Positions 32,994 to 42,662 are shown, counted from the first letter of the stretch. The stretch is 64,000 nucleotides of DNA from Pandoraea terrae (GCF_902459695.1 NZ_CABPRZ010000003.1:1-64000); one strand, 5' to 3'. The notes: generated by a model not told the origin, from the sequence alone. Translations and numbers: made by a program.

Positions 32994-34238
32994 TTACCCT
33001 TGTTGGGGCATGGCATTCGCCTCGAAGGCGGAAACACCAGGAAGGCTTTCCCAAACCTCTGGCCCCGCCTCTATTTCAGCCATGCTCAACAAGCAAGCAT
33101 CGAGTTCTGTCTTGATAGCGCGCCAATCGACAGCCTGGCCGATGAAGACGATCTCCTGACGGCAATCCCCGGCCTGGTCCTCCCATTTTTCAAGAATCCC
33201 CTGCCGGCGATAATCATCCTGCGGCCATTGAGACTGGGGGATGAATCTCCACCAGCGGCCGACATACCCCCACTGGAATCGTCCTCCGCTTTGCACCAGC
33301 ATGCCGATGTCGAGGTACCGGTTGGCCACCCAGATATAGCCTTTGCAGCGCAGCAAGCGGCCGTTTGTCCAGGGGCGCCTGAGAAAAGCGAGCAGACGTC
33401 CGGGATTGAAGGGCGCCCGTTCGCGATAAACCCAGGAAGCGATGCCATAGGTGTCCGACTCCGAGGGGCGCTCGTCCGTGGCCATCCGTTGCATCCAGCC
33501 CGGCGATTGAACCAGACTCGGCAGATCGAACTTGCCCGTGTTGAGAACCTTGGAAAGCGCAACCTCCCCGTTAGCCATGGCCAGGATCTCCGCCGACGGA
33601 TTCAGCGTTGCCAGTATCGAGCGCAGTTCGGCGAAGCCCGTTTCACCGATCAGGTCGAGCCGGCTGACCAAAATGACATTGGCAAACTCCACCTGTTCGA
33701 TCAGCAGATCGGACAGCTTGCGCTGCTCCGCGGTACTCTCGCCGGCCTTCGCGACCGACGCCGGGGATGACAGCAACGCCTGGAAGGTTTCGCCGTTGAC
33801 CACCGTGACCAGGGTATCCAGCCGGGCCAGTTCACTCAGGCTGAAACCCTGCTGGTCCAGGAAGGCAAAGGTCTCCGCCACCGGCATGGGCTCGGAAATC
33901 CCGGTCGATTCGATCAGCAGGTAGTCGAACCGCTGCTGCCGGGCCAGCGTACTGACCTGTTCAAGCAGGTCGGCACGAAGGGTACAGCAGATGCAGCCGT
34001 TGCTCATTTCCACCAACTCATCATTGCCGCGATGCAGTTCAACATTGCGTCGCACATCCTCGGCGTCGATGTTGACCTCGCTCATATCGTTGACGATGAT
34101 AGCCACCTTCATGCCGGCGCGATTGCGCAGGATGTGATTGAGCAGTGAGGTTTTCCCCGAACCGAGGAATCCGGAGAGCACCGTCACCGGGATTCTCCGC
34201 ACCGCCCTATCCAACGACGGGGACGAGGTCGAAGTCAT
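32994..34238 (-). CDS. G3E GTPase, nitrile hydratase activator (P47K/CobW-like)
   Basis: A 414-residue protein of the CobW/P47K family. It has a Walker A 'LSGFLGSGKTSLLNHIL' near residue 22, 'NDMSEVNIDAE' as switch, the metal-binding 'CICC' in 'MSNGCICCTLRADLL' and a C-terminal CobW domain. For Fe-type nitrile hydratases a protein of this kind is needed for iron insertion and active enzyme. It overlaps nthB by four bases. The gene is thus the third of the hydratase unit. Confidence 0.88.
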   Translation of the reverse strand: MTSTSSPSLDRAVRRIPVTVLSGFLGSGKTSLLNHILRNRAGMKVAIIVNDMSEVNIDAEDVRRNVELHRGNDELVEMSNGCICCTLRADLLEQVSTLARQQRFDYLLIESTGISEPMPVAETFAFLDQQGFSLSELARLDTLVTVVNGETFQALLSSPASVAKAGESTAEQRKLSDLLIEQVEFANVILVSRLDLIGETGFAELRSILATLNPSAEILAMANGEVALSKVLNTGKFDLPSLVQSPGWMQRMATDERPSESDTYGIASWVYRERAPFNPGRLLAFLRRPWTNGRLLRCKGYIWVANRYLDIGMLVQSGGRFQWGYVGRWWRFIPQSQWPQDDYRRQGILEKWEDQAGDCRQEIVFIGQAVDWRAIKTELDACLLSMAEIEAGPEVWESLPGVSAFEANAMPQQG

Positions 34239-34945
34239 GCCGGCACGCCCTGTTCGACCCGTGGAGCAGCCTGCTTCCCGGCGATTTCAGACGCCGGGGA
34301 GGTTTGCCCGACTTTGTCCAAATATCCCTCAAACAGGTCGACCACGACGAAACCGTCGTCGGCGGCATCACCCCATAGGTCCTTCACCTTGAATTCGACG
34401 TGATAGGTCGGTTGATGCACTGCGCTCTTGTCGCCATGCCCGATGGTGTCGGGGAAGGGCCATTTTTCCGTGGTGCGGTGCAGGATCACGCCTTCCTTGC
34501 CTCGCACATAGCCCGGCATGCGGATGTGTCCCGTCACATGCTCGTCACGGACCACCACCCGGTCGCCGACCTCGAACGGCGGACGGCCGGAGAGGGCGGG
34601 GCGACCTTGAGCGTGGGGCGGATTCGCCAATTTGAATTTGGCGCCCAGAGACTGATCGAGTTCATCCTGCGTCAGCACCCCGGCTTCAACCAGCAGCGTG
34701 GCCGTGGCGATGACGTAGCGTTCGTAATAACGCGTGCCGACGTGTTGGCGGACATCGATGCGCTCGACTGCGTGGCGCACTTCGTCAACACTGAACTTTT
34801 TCAGGTGGTCAGCTCCGAGGAACATCAGGCAATAGGCCAGATGTTCCCAATCTTCCTTGAAGACTGGTTTGTAGCTCGAGCTGTTGATGGTATGGGGAAC
34901 CTTGCCAAAGCCTTGAAAGCCACCGAGATCGTGAAAGCCGTCCAT
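34235..34945 (-). CDS. nthB: Nitrile hydratase beta subunit
   Basis: A 236-residue subunit beginning 'MDGFHDLGGFQGFGKV', the standard start, and with the C-terminal SH3-like barrel 'PPFEVGDRVVVRDEHV' and 'PGYVRGKEGVILH'. With the alpha chain it converts nitriles to amides. Arginines that hydrogen-bond to the oxidised cysteines of the alpha chain are expected around 'HIRMPGYVR'. It lies 49 bases after nthA and overlaps the activator gene, in the alpha-beta-activator order found in Fe-type operons. Confidence 0.93.
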   Translation of the reverse strand: MDGFHDLGGFQGFGKVPHTINSSSYKPVFKEDWEHLAYCLMFLGADHLKKFSVDEVRHAVERIDVRQHVGTRYYERYVIATATLLVEAGVLTQDELDQSLGAKFKLANPPHAQGRPALSGRPPFEVGDRVVVRDEHVTGHIRMPGYVRGKEGVILHRTTEKWPFPDTIGHGDKSAVHQPTYHVEFKVKDLWGDAADDGFVVVDLFEGYLDKVGQTSPASEIAGKQAAPRVEQGVPA

Positions 34946-34994
34946 GTCAAATCTCCAGAATGAAAGTCGAGGATTGAGGGAGTACTGCCGTTCG

Positions 34995-35594
34995 TCAGCT
35001 CACGCGGGGAAGCGCCACACCGATCAGAACGTCCTTGGTGACCAGCTTTTGCAGTGCTTCCTCGCTCATGTGCTCGCTGCCCTCGGGCCGGACCGGCAAG
35101 ACCAGATACCGGGTTTCCGCCGTGGTATCCCAGACCTTCACGACGACGTCGTCCGGCAACTCGGTGCCCAACTCGCGCAGCACCGTGCGCCCTTCGCGAA
35201 CCAGGCGCGCGCGGTATTCGAAACCCTTGTACCACTCCGGTGGCAGCCCCAGGACCGGCCAATTGGTGCAGGAACACAGGCTGCAAACGATGACGTTTTT
35301 CAGCGTGGCGGTGTCTTCCAGGGCCACGATGTATTCCCCTTGCGGACCGGTGTAGCCGAACTGGGCACATGCGGCAGTGCCATCTCCCAGCAACAACGCC
35401 CGGAATTCCGGATCCGCCCAGGCACGGGCGACAACGCGGGCTCCGTTGGCCGGGTCCCAGGTGTGCGCCATCAATTGGGTCAAGCCTTCGATATAGCCGT
35501 CGGGGATCAGATCCTTTTCCTTCAGGACCCTGAACAGGGCCCATGCCCTTTCGCCAGGCGTCGAGGTCGGTGCTTGGGATTCATGCGTGCTCAT
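34995..35594 (-). CDS. nthA: Nitrile hydratase alpha subunit, Fe-type
   Basis: A 199-residue metal-binding subunit. The metal site is 'CSLCSC' at residues 104-109; Ser at the second place marks the iron type, while cobalt enzymes have Thr there. Cys107 and Cys109 would be oxidised to sulfinate and sulfenate after translation. It hydrates nitriles to amides in the cytoplasm. Length and order (amidase, alpha, beta, activator) match the Fe-type operons of Rhodococcus and Pseudomonas. Confidence 0.93.
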   Translation of the reverse strand: MSTHESQAPTSTPGERAWALFRVLKEKDLIPDGYIEGLTQLMAHTWDPANGARVVARAWADPEFRALLLGDGTAACAQFGYTGPQGEYIVALEDTATLKNVIVCSLCSCTNWPVLGLPPEWYKGFEYRARLVREGRTVLRELGTELPDDVVVKVWDTTAETRYLVLPVRPEGSEHMSEEALQKLVTKDVLIGVALPRVS

Positions 35595-35671
35595 GGCGGG
35601 GACTCCTTGATGGAAAGTTGAAAAGAAAGGTCAGGTAAGGCCAAGAGAATGAGATGGCACGCGGATGTTGC

Positions 35672-37174
35672 TCAAAGTGCTTGCTCATACGCGTACGCGC
35701 AGCGGTAGATCGTGGCCTCGTCGAAGCGTCGTCCGACCAGTTGAAGCCCGATCGGCAGGTCGTCCGCTACGCCGCACGGCAACGACATCGCGGGGTGGCC
35801 GGAGATGTCGAACGGCGCCGTGTTGGCGAGCATCTCGAACGCGCGAGTCAACGACTCCGGAATCGGGCAGCGGGCAGGCGGCAGCTTCGACGCGCGCAGC
35901 GGCACCGTCGGCAGCAGCAGCAGGTCGTACAACTTCAGGGCTGCGTCGTAGTCGTCGCGCAGCCGCCGCGCGAGGTTCTGGCTCTTCGCGTAGTAGCGGC
36001 CGTTGTAGCGGCTCGTGAAGTATTCGCCGAGCACCATCGTCAGCTTGACCGTATCGGGCAGTTCGTCTGCCCGGGCGCGCCAGCCGGCATGATGGTCGAT
36101 CATGCTCGTCATGTACATGCCGCGCCAGTTGAACCCGTGGCTGTTGCCCTTCATCATCTGCTGGGTCGCGCCCTCGGCCGCGATGGGCAGCCAGATTGCG
36201 AGGCCGGCCGCGTGCAGCGGCACCGAGACTTCCTCGACGGTCGCGCCCAGCTTGCGCAGCACCTGGGCGGCAGCGCGAACCGCCTCGTCGACGGCCGGTT
36301 CGGCGTTCGGCAGCCCGAAGCCCTCGCGCAGGATCCCGATCCGCAGCCCCGCGACCCCGTCGCGAATGCCCCCCGAGTAGTGGGTACTCGCCGGCACCTG
36401 CAGCTGCCGTGGATCGAGCCCGTCGCTGCCCGCCAGCACTTCGAGCATCAGCGCGTTGTCCAGCACGTTGTTCGTCATCGGCCCGAGATGGTCGACCGTC
36501 AGCTCGATCGGCATCGCGCCGGTATACGGGACGAGGCCGTGCGTCGGCTTCATCCCGTAGATGCCGCAGTATGCGGACGGAATGCGCACCGACCCACCCT
36601 GATCGCTGCCGATCGCCATGTCGGCCTCGCCGCTGGCCACCAGCGCGCCGCTGCCGGACGATGACCCGCCCGTCGAGTAGCCGGGCTTGCGGGGGTTCTG
36701 CACGGGCCCCGTCGCGCTCGTGTGCGAGCCGCCGGAAAAACAGAAGTACTCACAGACGGACTTGCCGACGATCGTCGCTCCTGCGTCGAGCACCCGTGTT
36801 ACCACGGTCGCATCGACCTCCGGCACGTAGCCTTCGAACGTGCTCGCCCCGTTCATCATCGGCACGCCGGCGACGCAGACGTTGTCCTTGATGACGACGG
36901 TCTTGCCGCGCAGCTTGCCGTCTGGTGCGCCCTGGATGACGCTCTTGCGGTGCCACGCGCCGAAGCGGTTCTCGTCCCCCTCGGGCCGATAGCCAGGCGA
37001 GCGGGGATATTTGACGACCGGGAGGTAGTCCGGTAACGCGTCGATCGCGTCGTACGCGTCGAAGTTGCCTTGCAGCGCCTCGTCATAGCTCGTGAGTTCC
37101 TGCGCGTCGAGATGGAAGCCGAGACCGCCTGCGATCTCTGCAATCTGCGAAAGCGTTGGCCGTTTGATTGCCAT
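35672..37174 (-). CDS. Amidase (amidase signature family), nitrile-pathway type
   Basis: A 500-residue amidase with the Ser-cisSer-Lys triad visible as Lys96 ('VVIKDNV'), Ser171 ('TGGSSSGSG') and Ser195 ('DQGGSVRIP'). These positions equal those of the Rhodococcus enantioselective amidase linked to nitrile hydratase. It hydrolyses the amide made by nitrile hydratase to the carboxylic acid and ammonia. The gene is directly upstream of nthA and downstream of the aldoxime dehydratase gene. Confidence 0.9.
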   Translation of the reverse strand: MAIKRPTLSQIAEIAGGLGFHLDAQELTSYDEALQGNFDAYDAIDALPDYLPVVKYPRSPGYRPEGDENRFGAWHRKSVIQGAPDGKLRGKTVVIKDNVCVAGVPMMNGASTFEGYVPEVDATVVTRVLDAGATIVGKSVCEYFCFSGGSHTSATGPVQNPRKPGYSTGGSSSGSGALVASGEADMAIGSDQGGSVRIPSAYCGIYGMKPTHGLVPYTGAMPIELTVDHLGPMTNNVLDNALMLEVLAGSDGLDPRQLQVPASTHYSGGIRDGVAGLRIGILREGFGLPNAEPAVDEAVRAAAQVLRKLGATVEEVSVPLHAAGLAIWLPIAAEGATQQMMKGNSHGFNWRGMYMTSMIDHHAGWRARADELPDTVKLTMVLGEYFTSRYNGRYYAKSQNLARRLRDDYDAALKLYDLLLLPTVPLRASKLPPARCPIPESLTRAFEMLANTAPFDISGHPAMSLPCGVADDLPIGLQLVGRRFDEATIYRCAYAYEQAL

Positions 37175-37234
37175 GGAAAATCTCCTGATTGGAATGGCGG
37201 CGCCGCGCGTTCACCGGCGCGGCGCCCGATGCGC

Positions 37235-38293
37235 TCAACCGTCCGCCATCGCGGCGTCGCGCATCATGCCGGTCTGCGGGTGGCAGTTCACGTATTCGTA
37301 GAACTGGTGCTGCGCGTCGAAGACCGACACCTCGTGATATAGCCGCAGCTTCGACAGCCCGCCGATCACCCGGAAAAACGTGACGAAGATGCGCAGGTGC
37401 GTCGGGTGCGACTCGGCCCAGCGCTCGAGCCGGTCGAGCGAGCGCCAGTGCCCGATGTCGTAGCTCTCGTCCAGCAGATTGCCGTCCAGGTCGATGGACT
37501 GCACGTAGCGGTTGCTGTAGCAGCCGACGTCGCGGCCGTTGTCGCGCAGGAAGTTCATGCCGGCCCGAAGGGTCGGCTCGATCTCCTCGAGATAGAGCTT
37601 GCGCTCGTCCCCTTCGGCCTCCCGCCAGTCCTGGCCGGAGCGGATCAGCGCGATGTTGTCGTGCGCGAGCACGACCACGCGGCCGCCTCGTTCCGGGTTG
37701 CCGTGAACGATCTTCAGATCCCCGTTGGGCCGCATCCAGTCGGTCTGGGAAATCGGGAAGCGGTCGCGCATCGATCCCCAGTAGCCGTGCTCTTCGATTT
37801 CGCCGCTGACGCTGTCCATGATGGCGCCGACACCAGGGAATGCGTTCGTGAACGCGTACAGCGTCTCGAACTGCTCCGCGCGCGGCGCGACGATTTCGCG
37901 GAAGTAGCCGATGCCGTCGGCCAGCCGATCGTCTGATGCCCACCAGCCTGCGACCGCCGGTGAGGTAAGCCAACGTTGGTAGGCGGACGGGTCGCGCCAG
38001 TAGCCCAGCGCGATCAGGTTGTCGTAGCCCTGATTGTCGGTATGGTGCGTCAGGTCGTAGTGATCCGGGCCGTCGGTCGCAGCGAAATCGGCCACGACGT
38101 GCCGCAGCGCGGCGAGCGCCTTTTCCTTTCTGTCACTTCCGGAATACTGGATGCCGAAATAGCCCATCACGACCTGCTTGAGATCTTCCGACGCCCGCGC
38201 CACATACATCGGGAACGGCGGCTGGTAGTCGTCGGCGACGCGACGCGACAGCGCCCGCGGGCACTTCAGATGTTTGTCGATTGCGGATTCCAT
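37235..38293 (-). CDS. oxd: Aldoxime dehydratase (heme-containing)
   Basis: A 352-residue protein of the aldoxime dehydratase family. Residues named in structural work on OxdA/OxdRE can be found at the same numbers: His299 (proximal heme ligand, 'SHPTHLR'), Arg178, Ser219 and His320. The enzyme removes water from aldoximes to give nitriles with ferrous heme. It begins the aldoxime-nitrile-amide-acid route encoded by the next genes on this strand. Length equals the family norm. Confidence 0.93.
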   Translation of the reverse strand: MESAIDKHLKCPRALSRRVADDYQPPFPMYVARASEDLKQVVMGYFGIQYSGSDRKEKALAALRHVVADFAATDGPDHYDLTHHTDNQGYDNLIALGYWRDPSAYQRWLTSPAVAGWWASDDRLADGIGYFREIVAPRAEQFETLYAFTNAFPGVGAIMDSVSGEIEEHGYWGSMRDRFPISQTDWMRPNGDLKIVHGNPERGGRVVVLAHDNIALIRSGQDWREAEGDERKLYLEEIEPTLRAGMNFLRDNGRDVGCYSNRYVQSIDLDGNLLDESYDIGHWRSLDRLERWAESHPTHLRIFVTFFRVIGGLSKLRLYHEVSVFDAQHQFYEYVNCHPQTGMMRDAAMADG

Positions 38294-38338
38294 GTGTTCG
38301 GCTCGCTATGAAATGGGATGAGATGAAAGGTCTACGAT

Positions 38339-39232
38339 TCAGAAGACGTGCACGTACCGCAGACCGGCAAGAATGCTGTTTTTCGGCCCGTTCTTGACAG
38401 TCAGGTCGGTGCCGAGCTGAAGCTGCACCTGATCTCTGCTGGTGACGAACTTCGACGCGGTCAGACGCAACCGCGTCGTGCGCTGCGCGTCGTTGTTGCT
38501 GACGCCCGCGACGCTGGTCTCGCCGCCCCAGATCTGCGTCACGCCGAGCCCGATCGAGGTGCCGGGATCCGGCATGTAGCGCACCATTGCCTGCGCGCTG
38601 TAGCTCATCCGTTGATGCAGGGTCGCGCCGGTCGGGCCGAACGACGTGTTGTTGCCGTACCAGATCGCGTCGCCGACGAGGTCGACGGCCCACTTCTCCC
38701 CGAAGTGCTTGATGTACGCCGCCTGAAAGTCCAGCGACCAGCGGTTCGCGCCGAGATTCAGAGCCCTGTTCCGGTCGTAGTTGCCGGTCGGCACGAACAC
38801 GAACACGGTCGCGCCCACCGTATCCTTCGCTTCGTTCAGGCGCAGCTTCAGCGGCGCGGTCAGGATCAGATCGCCCACCCCGTTCGTGCTGCCTAGCGCG
38901 CTGGCGTTCCCGAAGCTGCTGACATGGCCGAACGGCAGCAGGAACTGAGGGTCGATCGTCAACGTATCGGTCAGCGCGAACACGTGCAGCAGACGTGCGA
39001 TGCCGACGTTCGACTGCAGGTCGAAGTCCGACGTCTTGTTGCCGTTCGTGTAGAACGCGTTGGTTGCCGAATAGTTGTAGTACAGGGCGCCGATGGTGGC
39101 GCCGACCGGAAACTGCTCGTAGTCGCCCGGATCGACTTCGACCGCGCACGCATAGTGCGACGCGACGAACAAAATCGACGAACAGACCACGTTCGCGATG
39201 TACTTCAACTTCAATACCTTTCTGCCTTCCAT
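38339..39232 (-). CDS. Outer-membrane channel-like protein (phenol-degradation meta-pathway family)
   Basis: A 297-residue protein with a signal peptide ('LKYIANVVCSSILFVASHY', then 'ACAVEVDPGDYEQFPVG') and a beta-rich mature part ending in Phe ('LAGLRYVHVF'). It resembles the MetA-pathway/'transporter' family found beside hydrocarbon and aromatic operons and thought to aid uptake of hydrophobic substrates through the outer membrane. It is the first gene of the nitrile-pathway operon, so aldoximes or nitriles are possible cargo. The substrate is inferred only from place. Confidence 0.7.
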   Translation of the reverse strand: MEGRKVLKLKYIANVVCSSILFVASHYACAVEVDPGDYEQFPVGATIGALYYNYSATNAFYTNGNKTSDFDLQSNVGIARLLHVFALTDTLTIDPQFLLPFGHVSSFGNASALGSTNGVGDLILTAPLKLRLNEAKDTVGATVFVFVPTGNYDRNRALNLGANRWSLDFQAAYIKHFGEKWAVDLVGDAIWYGNNTSFGPTGATLHQRMSYSAQAMVRYMPDPGTSIGLGVTQIWGGETSVAGVSNNDAQRTTRLRLTASKFVTSRDQVQLQLGTDLTVKNGPKNSILAGLRYVHVF

Positions 39233-39729
39233 GAATACCCCTCACCGTGACGTGCAAATACGACCGAGACCTGCGTTCCAGAAAACACTGGCTGCGTTGG
39301 TCTTCGCTTGAGAATGAGGATAGAAAGAAAAAATTCGGGGTTCTGTTTCCGGGCGGAACAAGAAATGTGCTGCGACAGGCCTGGGGAACTTTGGTCAACG
39401 TGCGCCAGAGCGCGGACGATGTCGGGAACGGTCACGTGACGAGACGGTGCGCATCATTGCGAGTGCTTCGGCGCGAGCGCCCGGCACGCAATGCAGTGTT
39501 TTGGATAATTGCGCGTTACCGTCTGGCGCGTGGTGGAGCGCTTTAGCAGACGGCGTTTTTGGCGGGATCAGGAAGCAAACAAGCCCTTGATTTCTCAAGG
39601 GATTGTTTGTTGTGGTTGGGCTGATGCCGGACTTGAGACACTTGCCAGCCTCACACCGAGACGCCCTCGAAGGCGTCGGTACTCATGCCGCCCAACGGTG
39701 TCCGCAGTCGGGCGATGCCGATACGGAAT
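39233..39729. other. Intergenic region upstream of the nitrile cluster
   Basis: No gene recognised. It should hold the leftward promoter of the nitrile-pathway operon near 39240-39400; I could not find a clear sigma-54 or sigma-70 pair. A strong hairpin lies at 39577-39608. The remainder shows nothing I can name. Confidence 0.5.
39577..39608. terminator. Strong hairpin, possible bidirectional terminator
   Basis: AAACAA-G-CCCTTGA, a four-base loop TTTC, then TCAAGGG-A-TTGTTT. Both flanks are A/T-rich (AAACAA before, TTGTTTGTTG after), as in a rho-independent terminator that can work both ways. It lies 122 bases past the cystathionine-lyase-like stop, so it could end that leftward operon. Confidence 0.55.
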
Positions 39730-40959
39730 TCAAAGCATGGCACGCATAAACGCCTGAGCCATATCCTCGATCAAATCATCCGGATCTTCGAGGCCGATGT
39801 GCAGCCGTACGATGGGGCCAGCGCCCGACCAATCGGTCTGCGTGCGTGTGCCGGCGACTTTCGACACCGTCGCGAGACTCTCGAATCCGCCCCACGAAGC
39901 GCCGATTCCGAACAGCGTCAGCGCATCGACAAAGCGCGTGGCCACCTCGGCCGAAGCCGAGCGGAATTCGAACGACACCAGTCCGTTTGTGCCGCGGCAA
40001 TCGCGTTGCCATAACGCATGACCGGGATGCGTCGGCAGTGCAGGACAAAACACACGTGCGACAGCATCATGCGCCGACAACCAATCCACCACCTTCAGCG
40101 CGTGCCGCTCGTGTACCGCCAGACGCGCAGCGAGCGTGCGCGTGCCGCGCAACACCAGATACGCGTCGTCGGGACTCACCGCCGTGCCCTGGGCATCGCT
40201 CATTGTCGCCAGCGGCTGCCAGGCTTCGCGCGTCGTCGTCACGGTGCCCATCATCACATCGGAATGGCCGCTCAGGTACTTCGTCGCCGCCATCACGGAC
40301 ACATCCGCGCCCAGCGCCAACGGACGATATTGCAGACCCGAGCCCCATGTATTGTCGGCCACAAGCATCGCACCGCGCGCGTGCGCCATTTCGGCCACGC
40401 GCGGCAAATCGCAGAGTTCGTAGACAAGCGAACCCGGGCACTCCACGTAGACCATCTTCGTGGCAGGCGTGAGCTTTCCTTCGAGATCGATGCCATCCGC
40501 CTTGAAGAAGACTGGCTCGATACCGAACTGACGCATGAACGTGCTGGCGAAATGACGCACCGGCTGGTACACGCAATCGGCAATCAATACCTGATCGCCG
40601 GGCTTCAGGTACGTCATGAAAACCATCGAGATCGCGGCGAGTCCGGTCGGGAAAAGGCGCGTGCGATATCCGCCTTCCAGGGCAGCCACAACGTCTTCGA
40701 GAGCATACCCGGTCGGGTTGCCGCGCGCACCGTACGTGAACAGGCGTTCGGTACCGCGTCGGCGCCGCGCGTCATCCATCGCTCCCATCGAATCGAACAG
40801 GACGGTCGATGCGCGCACGACCGCCGGATTGACGGCACGGCCGCCCTCAAACTGCGGCGACGTGCCGCCCTTCACCAGCCGCGTGGCTTCGCGCAAACGG
40901 CGAGCGGCAGGCGCCGGAAGCGGGTCGGGGGTGTTCGCGTCGAGAGGTGCGTTGCTCAT
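39730..40959 (-). CDS. metC: Cystathionine beta-lyase-like PLP enzyme
   Basis: A 409-residue Cys/Met-metabolism PLP enzyme: 'LFTYGARGNPTGYALEDV' and 'FPTGLAAISMVF' in the cofactor cup, Asp in 'LVADNTWGSG', and the PLP lysine in 'AATKYLSGHSD'. Cystathionine beta-lyases give homocysteine, pyruvate and ammonia; many also desulfurise cysteine or cystine. It overlaps the four-domain rhodanese gene by four bases (ATGA) and comes last in an operon with an amino-acid ABC transporter, so a sulfur-releasing lyase with a sulfur-handling partner is more likely than housekeeping methionine synthesis. The symbol follows the family, not proven function. Confidence 0.75.
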   Translation of the reverse strand: MSNAPLDANTPDPLPAPAARRLREATRLVKGGTSPQFEGGRAVNPAVVRASTVLFDSMGAMDDARRRRGTERLFTYGARGNPTGYALEDVVAALEGGYRTRLFPTGLAAISMVFMTYLKPGDQVLIADCVYQPVRHFASTFMRQFGIEPVFFKADGIDLEGKLTPATKMVYVECPGSLVYELCDLPRVAEMAHARGAMLVADNTWGSGLQYRPLALGADVSVMAATKYLSGHSDVMMGTVTTTREAWQPLATMSDAQGTAVSPDDAYLVLRGTRTLAARLAVHERHALKVVDWLSAHDAVARVFCPALPTHPGHALWQRDCRGTNGLVSFEFRSASAEVATRFVDALTLFGIGASWGGFESLATVSKVAGTRTQTDWSGAGPIVRLHIGLEDPDDLIEDMAQAFMRAML

Positions 40960-42539
40960 GACTGTGATTCCTTGAGGCCGACCTTGAAGGCGTCGCGCTC
41001 CTGCCTATCGAGTTGTGCCAGCAGCCCGGTTTCCCAGGCGAGGTATTGGCGCGCGGCCGCCTTGTTGCCGTCGTGGCGGTCATGCACGAAGAACAGATAA
41101 TCGATGCAATCGGCGTCGGCAGGCAAGTCCGGCGTCGCCTCGACGGGCAAACCGGCGTCGCGCCATGCTTTGATACCGCCGGCCAGCACCGACACCGTGC
41201 CGCGGTTTTCCCACTCGGTGGCCGCGAGATCGGCCATGCGCGGTTCATCGGCGATGATGACGACGTGAGCGTCCCCGAACGATGCGGCGATTGCCGGGAG
41301 ACGCGGACGAACGCCCCATGCCGCGCCAGGGAGATGCGCGTGCCGGTAGGCCATGCTGGAACGCACGTCGAGGACGCGCATTGCGCCTGCTTTGATACCG
41401 TCGGCCAGCTGTTGCGCAGTGACCGCTGCGAGCGCCGGCAGGGCCGCAGGGATGAGCGGCGGCACCGACGCACCGCTGGCGAGGCCGTTCTGCAGCACAT
41501 GGGCGTCGTGGCCGAGCTGGCGCAGCCAGCTGGCAACGATCGGCGCGCGGATGCCGTCGCTGTCGAACAGCACGAGACGCGCATGGCGCACGCCCACATA
41601 CTGGTCGGTCGCCTGGATCAGTTGACCGCCTGGCGTATGCTGCGCCCCCGGCAGGCTGCCCATGGCAAATTCCTCCGGCGTGCGAACGTCGCAGAGAAAC
41701 ACGCTGCGCATGCCTTCGGATGCCCAGCTGGCAAGCGTGGCCGCATCCACCGTTGGCACCGCTGCCCGAGCCGCAAGACGCGCGCTTGCGGCGCGGCGTG
41801 CGGGCAGGGTGTCGTCTGCAATCGTCGCGCCATAGCGGCGCGTGCTGCCGTGCTCCAGCGCGAAGTCTTCGAGGAACCACCCTTGGGTGCCGTTCTCCAG
41901 TGCCATCACCCGATTGGGCACGCCCAGATTGATCAGCGTTTGCGCGCCAATGATGCTGCGGGTGCGCCCCGCGCAATTGACCACGATGGTCGTGTCAGCG
42001 TCGGGCGCGAGCGTGTCGATGCGATAGCCGAGTTCGCCGTTGGGGCAGCATATCGATCCCGGAATCGTCATCTTCAGATATTCACTGAAGGGGCGTCCGT
42101 CGACCACCACGACCTTGCTGCCGTTCGCTTGCATCTCGGCCAACTGGCGCGCCGTCACGCGCGGCGTGTGGTATTGCAACTCGACAAGTTCGCCGAACGT
42201 TTTCGACGGCACGTTGACGCCGGCGAACAGCGCAAGGCCGGCTTGGGTCCAGGCTTGCGTGCCGCCTTCGAGTACGTGCACGGCGGTGTAGCCCATGCGT
42301 GTCAGCCGGTCCGCTGCCCGTACGGCGACGGTGGCGTCCGTGTCATAGACGACGAGCCGCACGGTTTTTCGCGGCGCGACGCGCGGTATGTCGATCTCGA
42401 GCCGGCTATATGGCAGCGGCACGCCATAGAAGAGGTGCGCTTCGCCGTACTGGCCGTGCTCGCGCACGTCGAACAATGCAATTTCGGCGCCGTCGTGCAG
42501 CCACGCCTTGAGGTTTTTTGCAGTGACAAACGATGTCAT
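40956..42539 (-). CDS. Four-domain rhodanese-like sulfurtransferase
   Basis: A 527-residue protein built from four rhodanese domains, roughly residues 1-105, 125-235, 275-370 and 385-490. Each has the 'DVR/DGR' strand and the final 'GG...W' pattern. Only the second has a catalytic Cys (Cys189 in 'VVNCAGRTRS'); the others show Asp or Ala there, so they are probably structural or regulatory. Start at 42539 by domain boundary; the frame is open upstream. It overlaps the lyase gene by four bases. It may accept persulfide released by the lyase, an inference from context. Confidence 0.8.
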   Translation of the reverse strand: MTSFVTAKNLKAWLHDGAEIALFDVREHGQYGEAHLFYGVPLPYSRLEIDIPRVAPRKTVRLVVYDTDATVAVRAADRLTRMGYTAVHVLEGGTQAWTQAGLALFAGVNVPSKTFGELVELQYHTPRVTARQLAEMQANGSKVVVVDGRPFSEYLKMTIPGSICCPNGELGYRIDTLAPDADTTIVVNCAGRTRSIIGAQTLINLGVPNRVMALENGTQGWFLEDFALEHGSTRRYGATIADDTLPARRAASARLAARAAVPTVDAATLASWASEGMRSVFLCDVRTPEEFAMGSLPGAQHTPGGQLIQATDQYVGVRHARLVLFDSDGIRAPIVASWLRQLGHDAHVLQNGLASGASVPPLIPAALPALAAVTAQQLADGIKAGAMRVLDVRSSMAYRHAHLPGAAWGVRPRLPAIAASFGDAHVVIIADEPRMADLAATEWENRGTVSVLAGGIKAWRDAGLPVEATPDLPADADCIDYLFFVHDRHDGNKAAARQYLAWETGLLAQLDRQERDAFKVGLKESQS

Positions 42540-42662
42540 GACGAGTGTGATGTCGCTTCGAAGAGATGAGCGTGGCCACACCGCGTGCGCAACACGCGGC
42601 GTGATCGGGCGGGCCCGCCGCCGGACAGGGCGATGCTTGGGCCGCGCGCGGCGGCCGGTCAA

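Noticed and set aside
39233-39300. A sigma-54 promoter for the nitrile operon
   Set aside because: On the minus strand a GG is found but the GC at the needed 10-base distance is missing.
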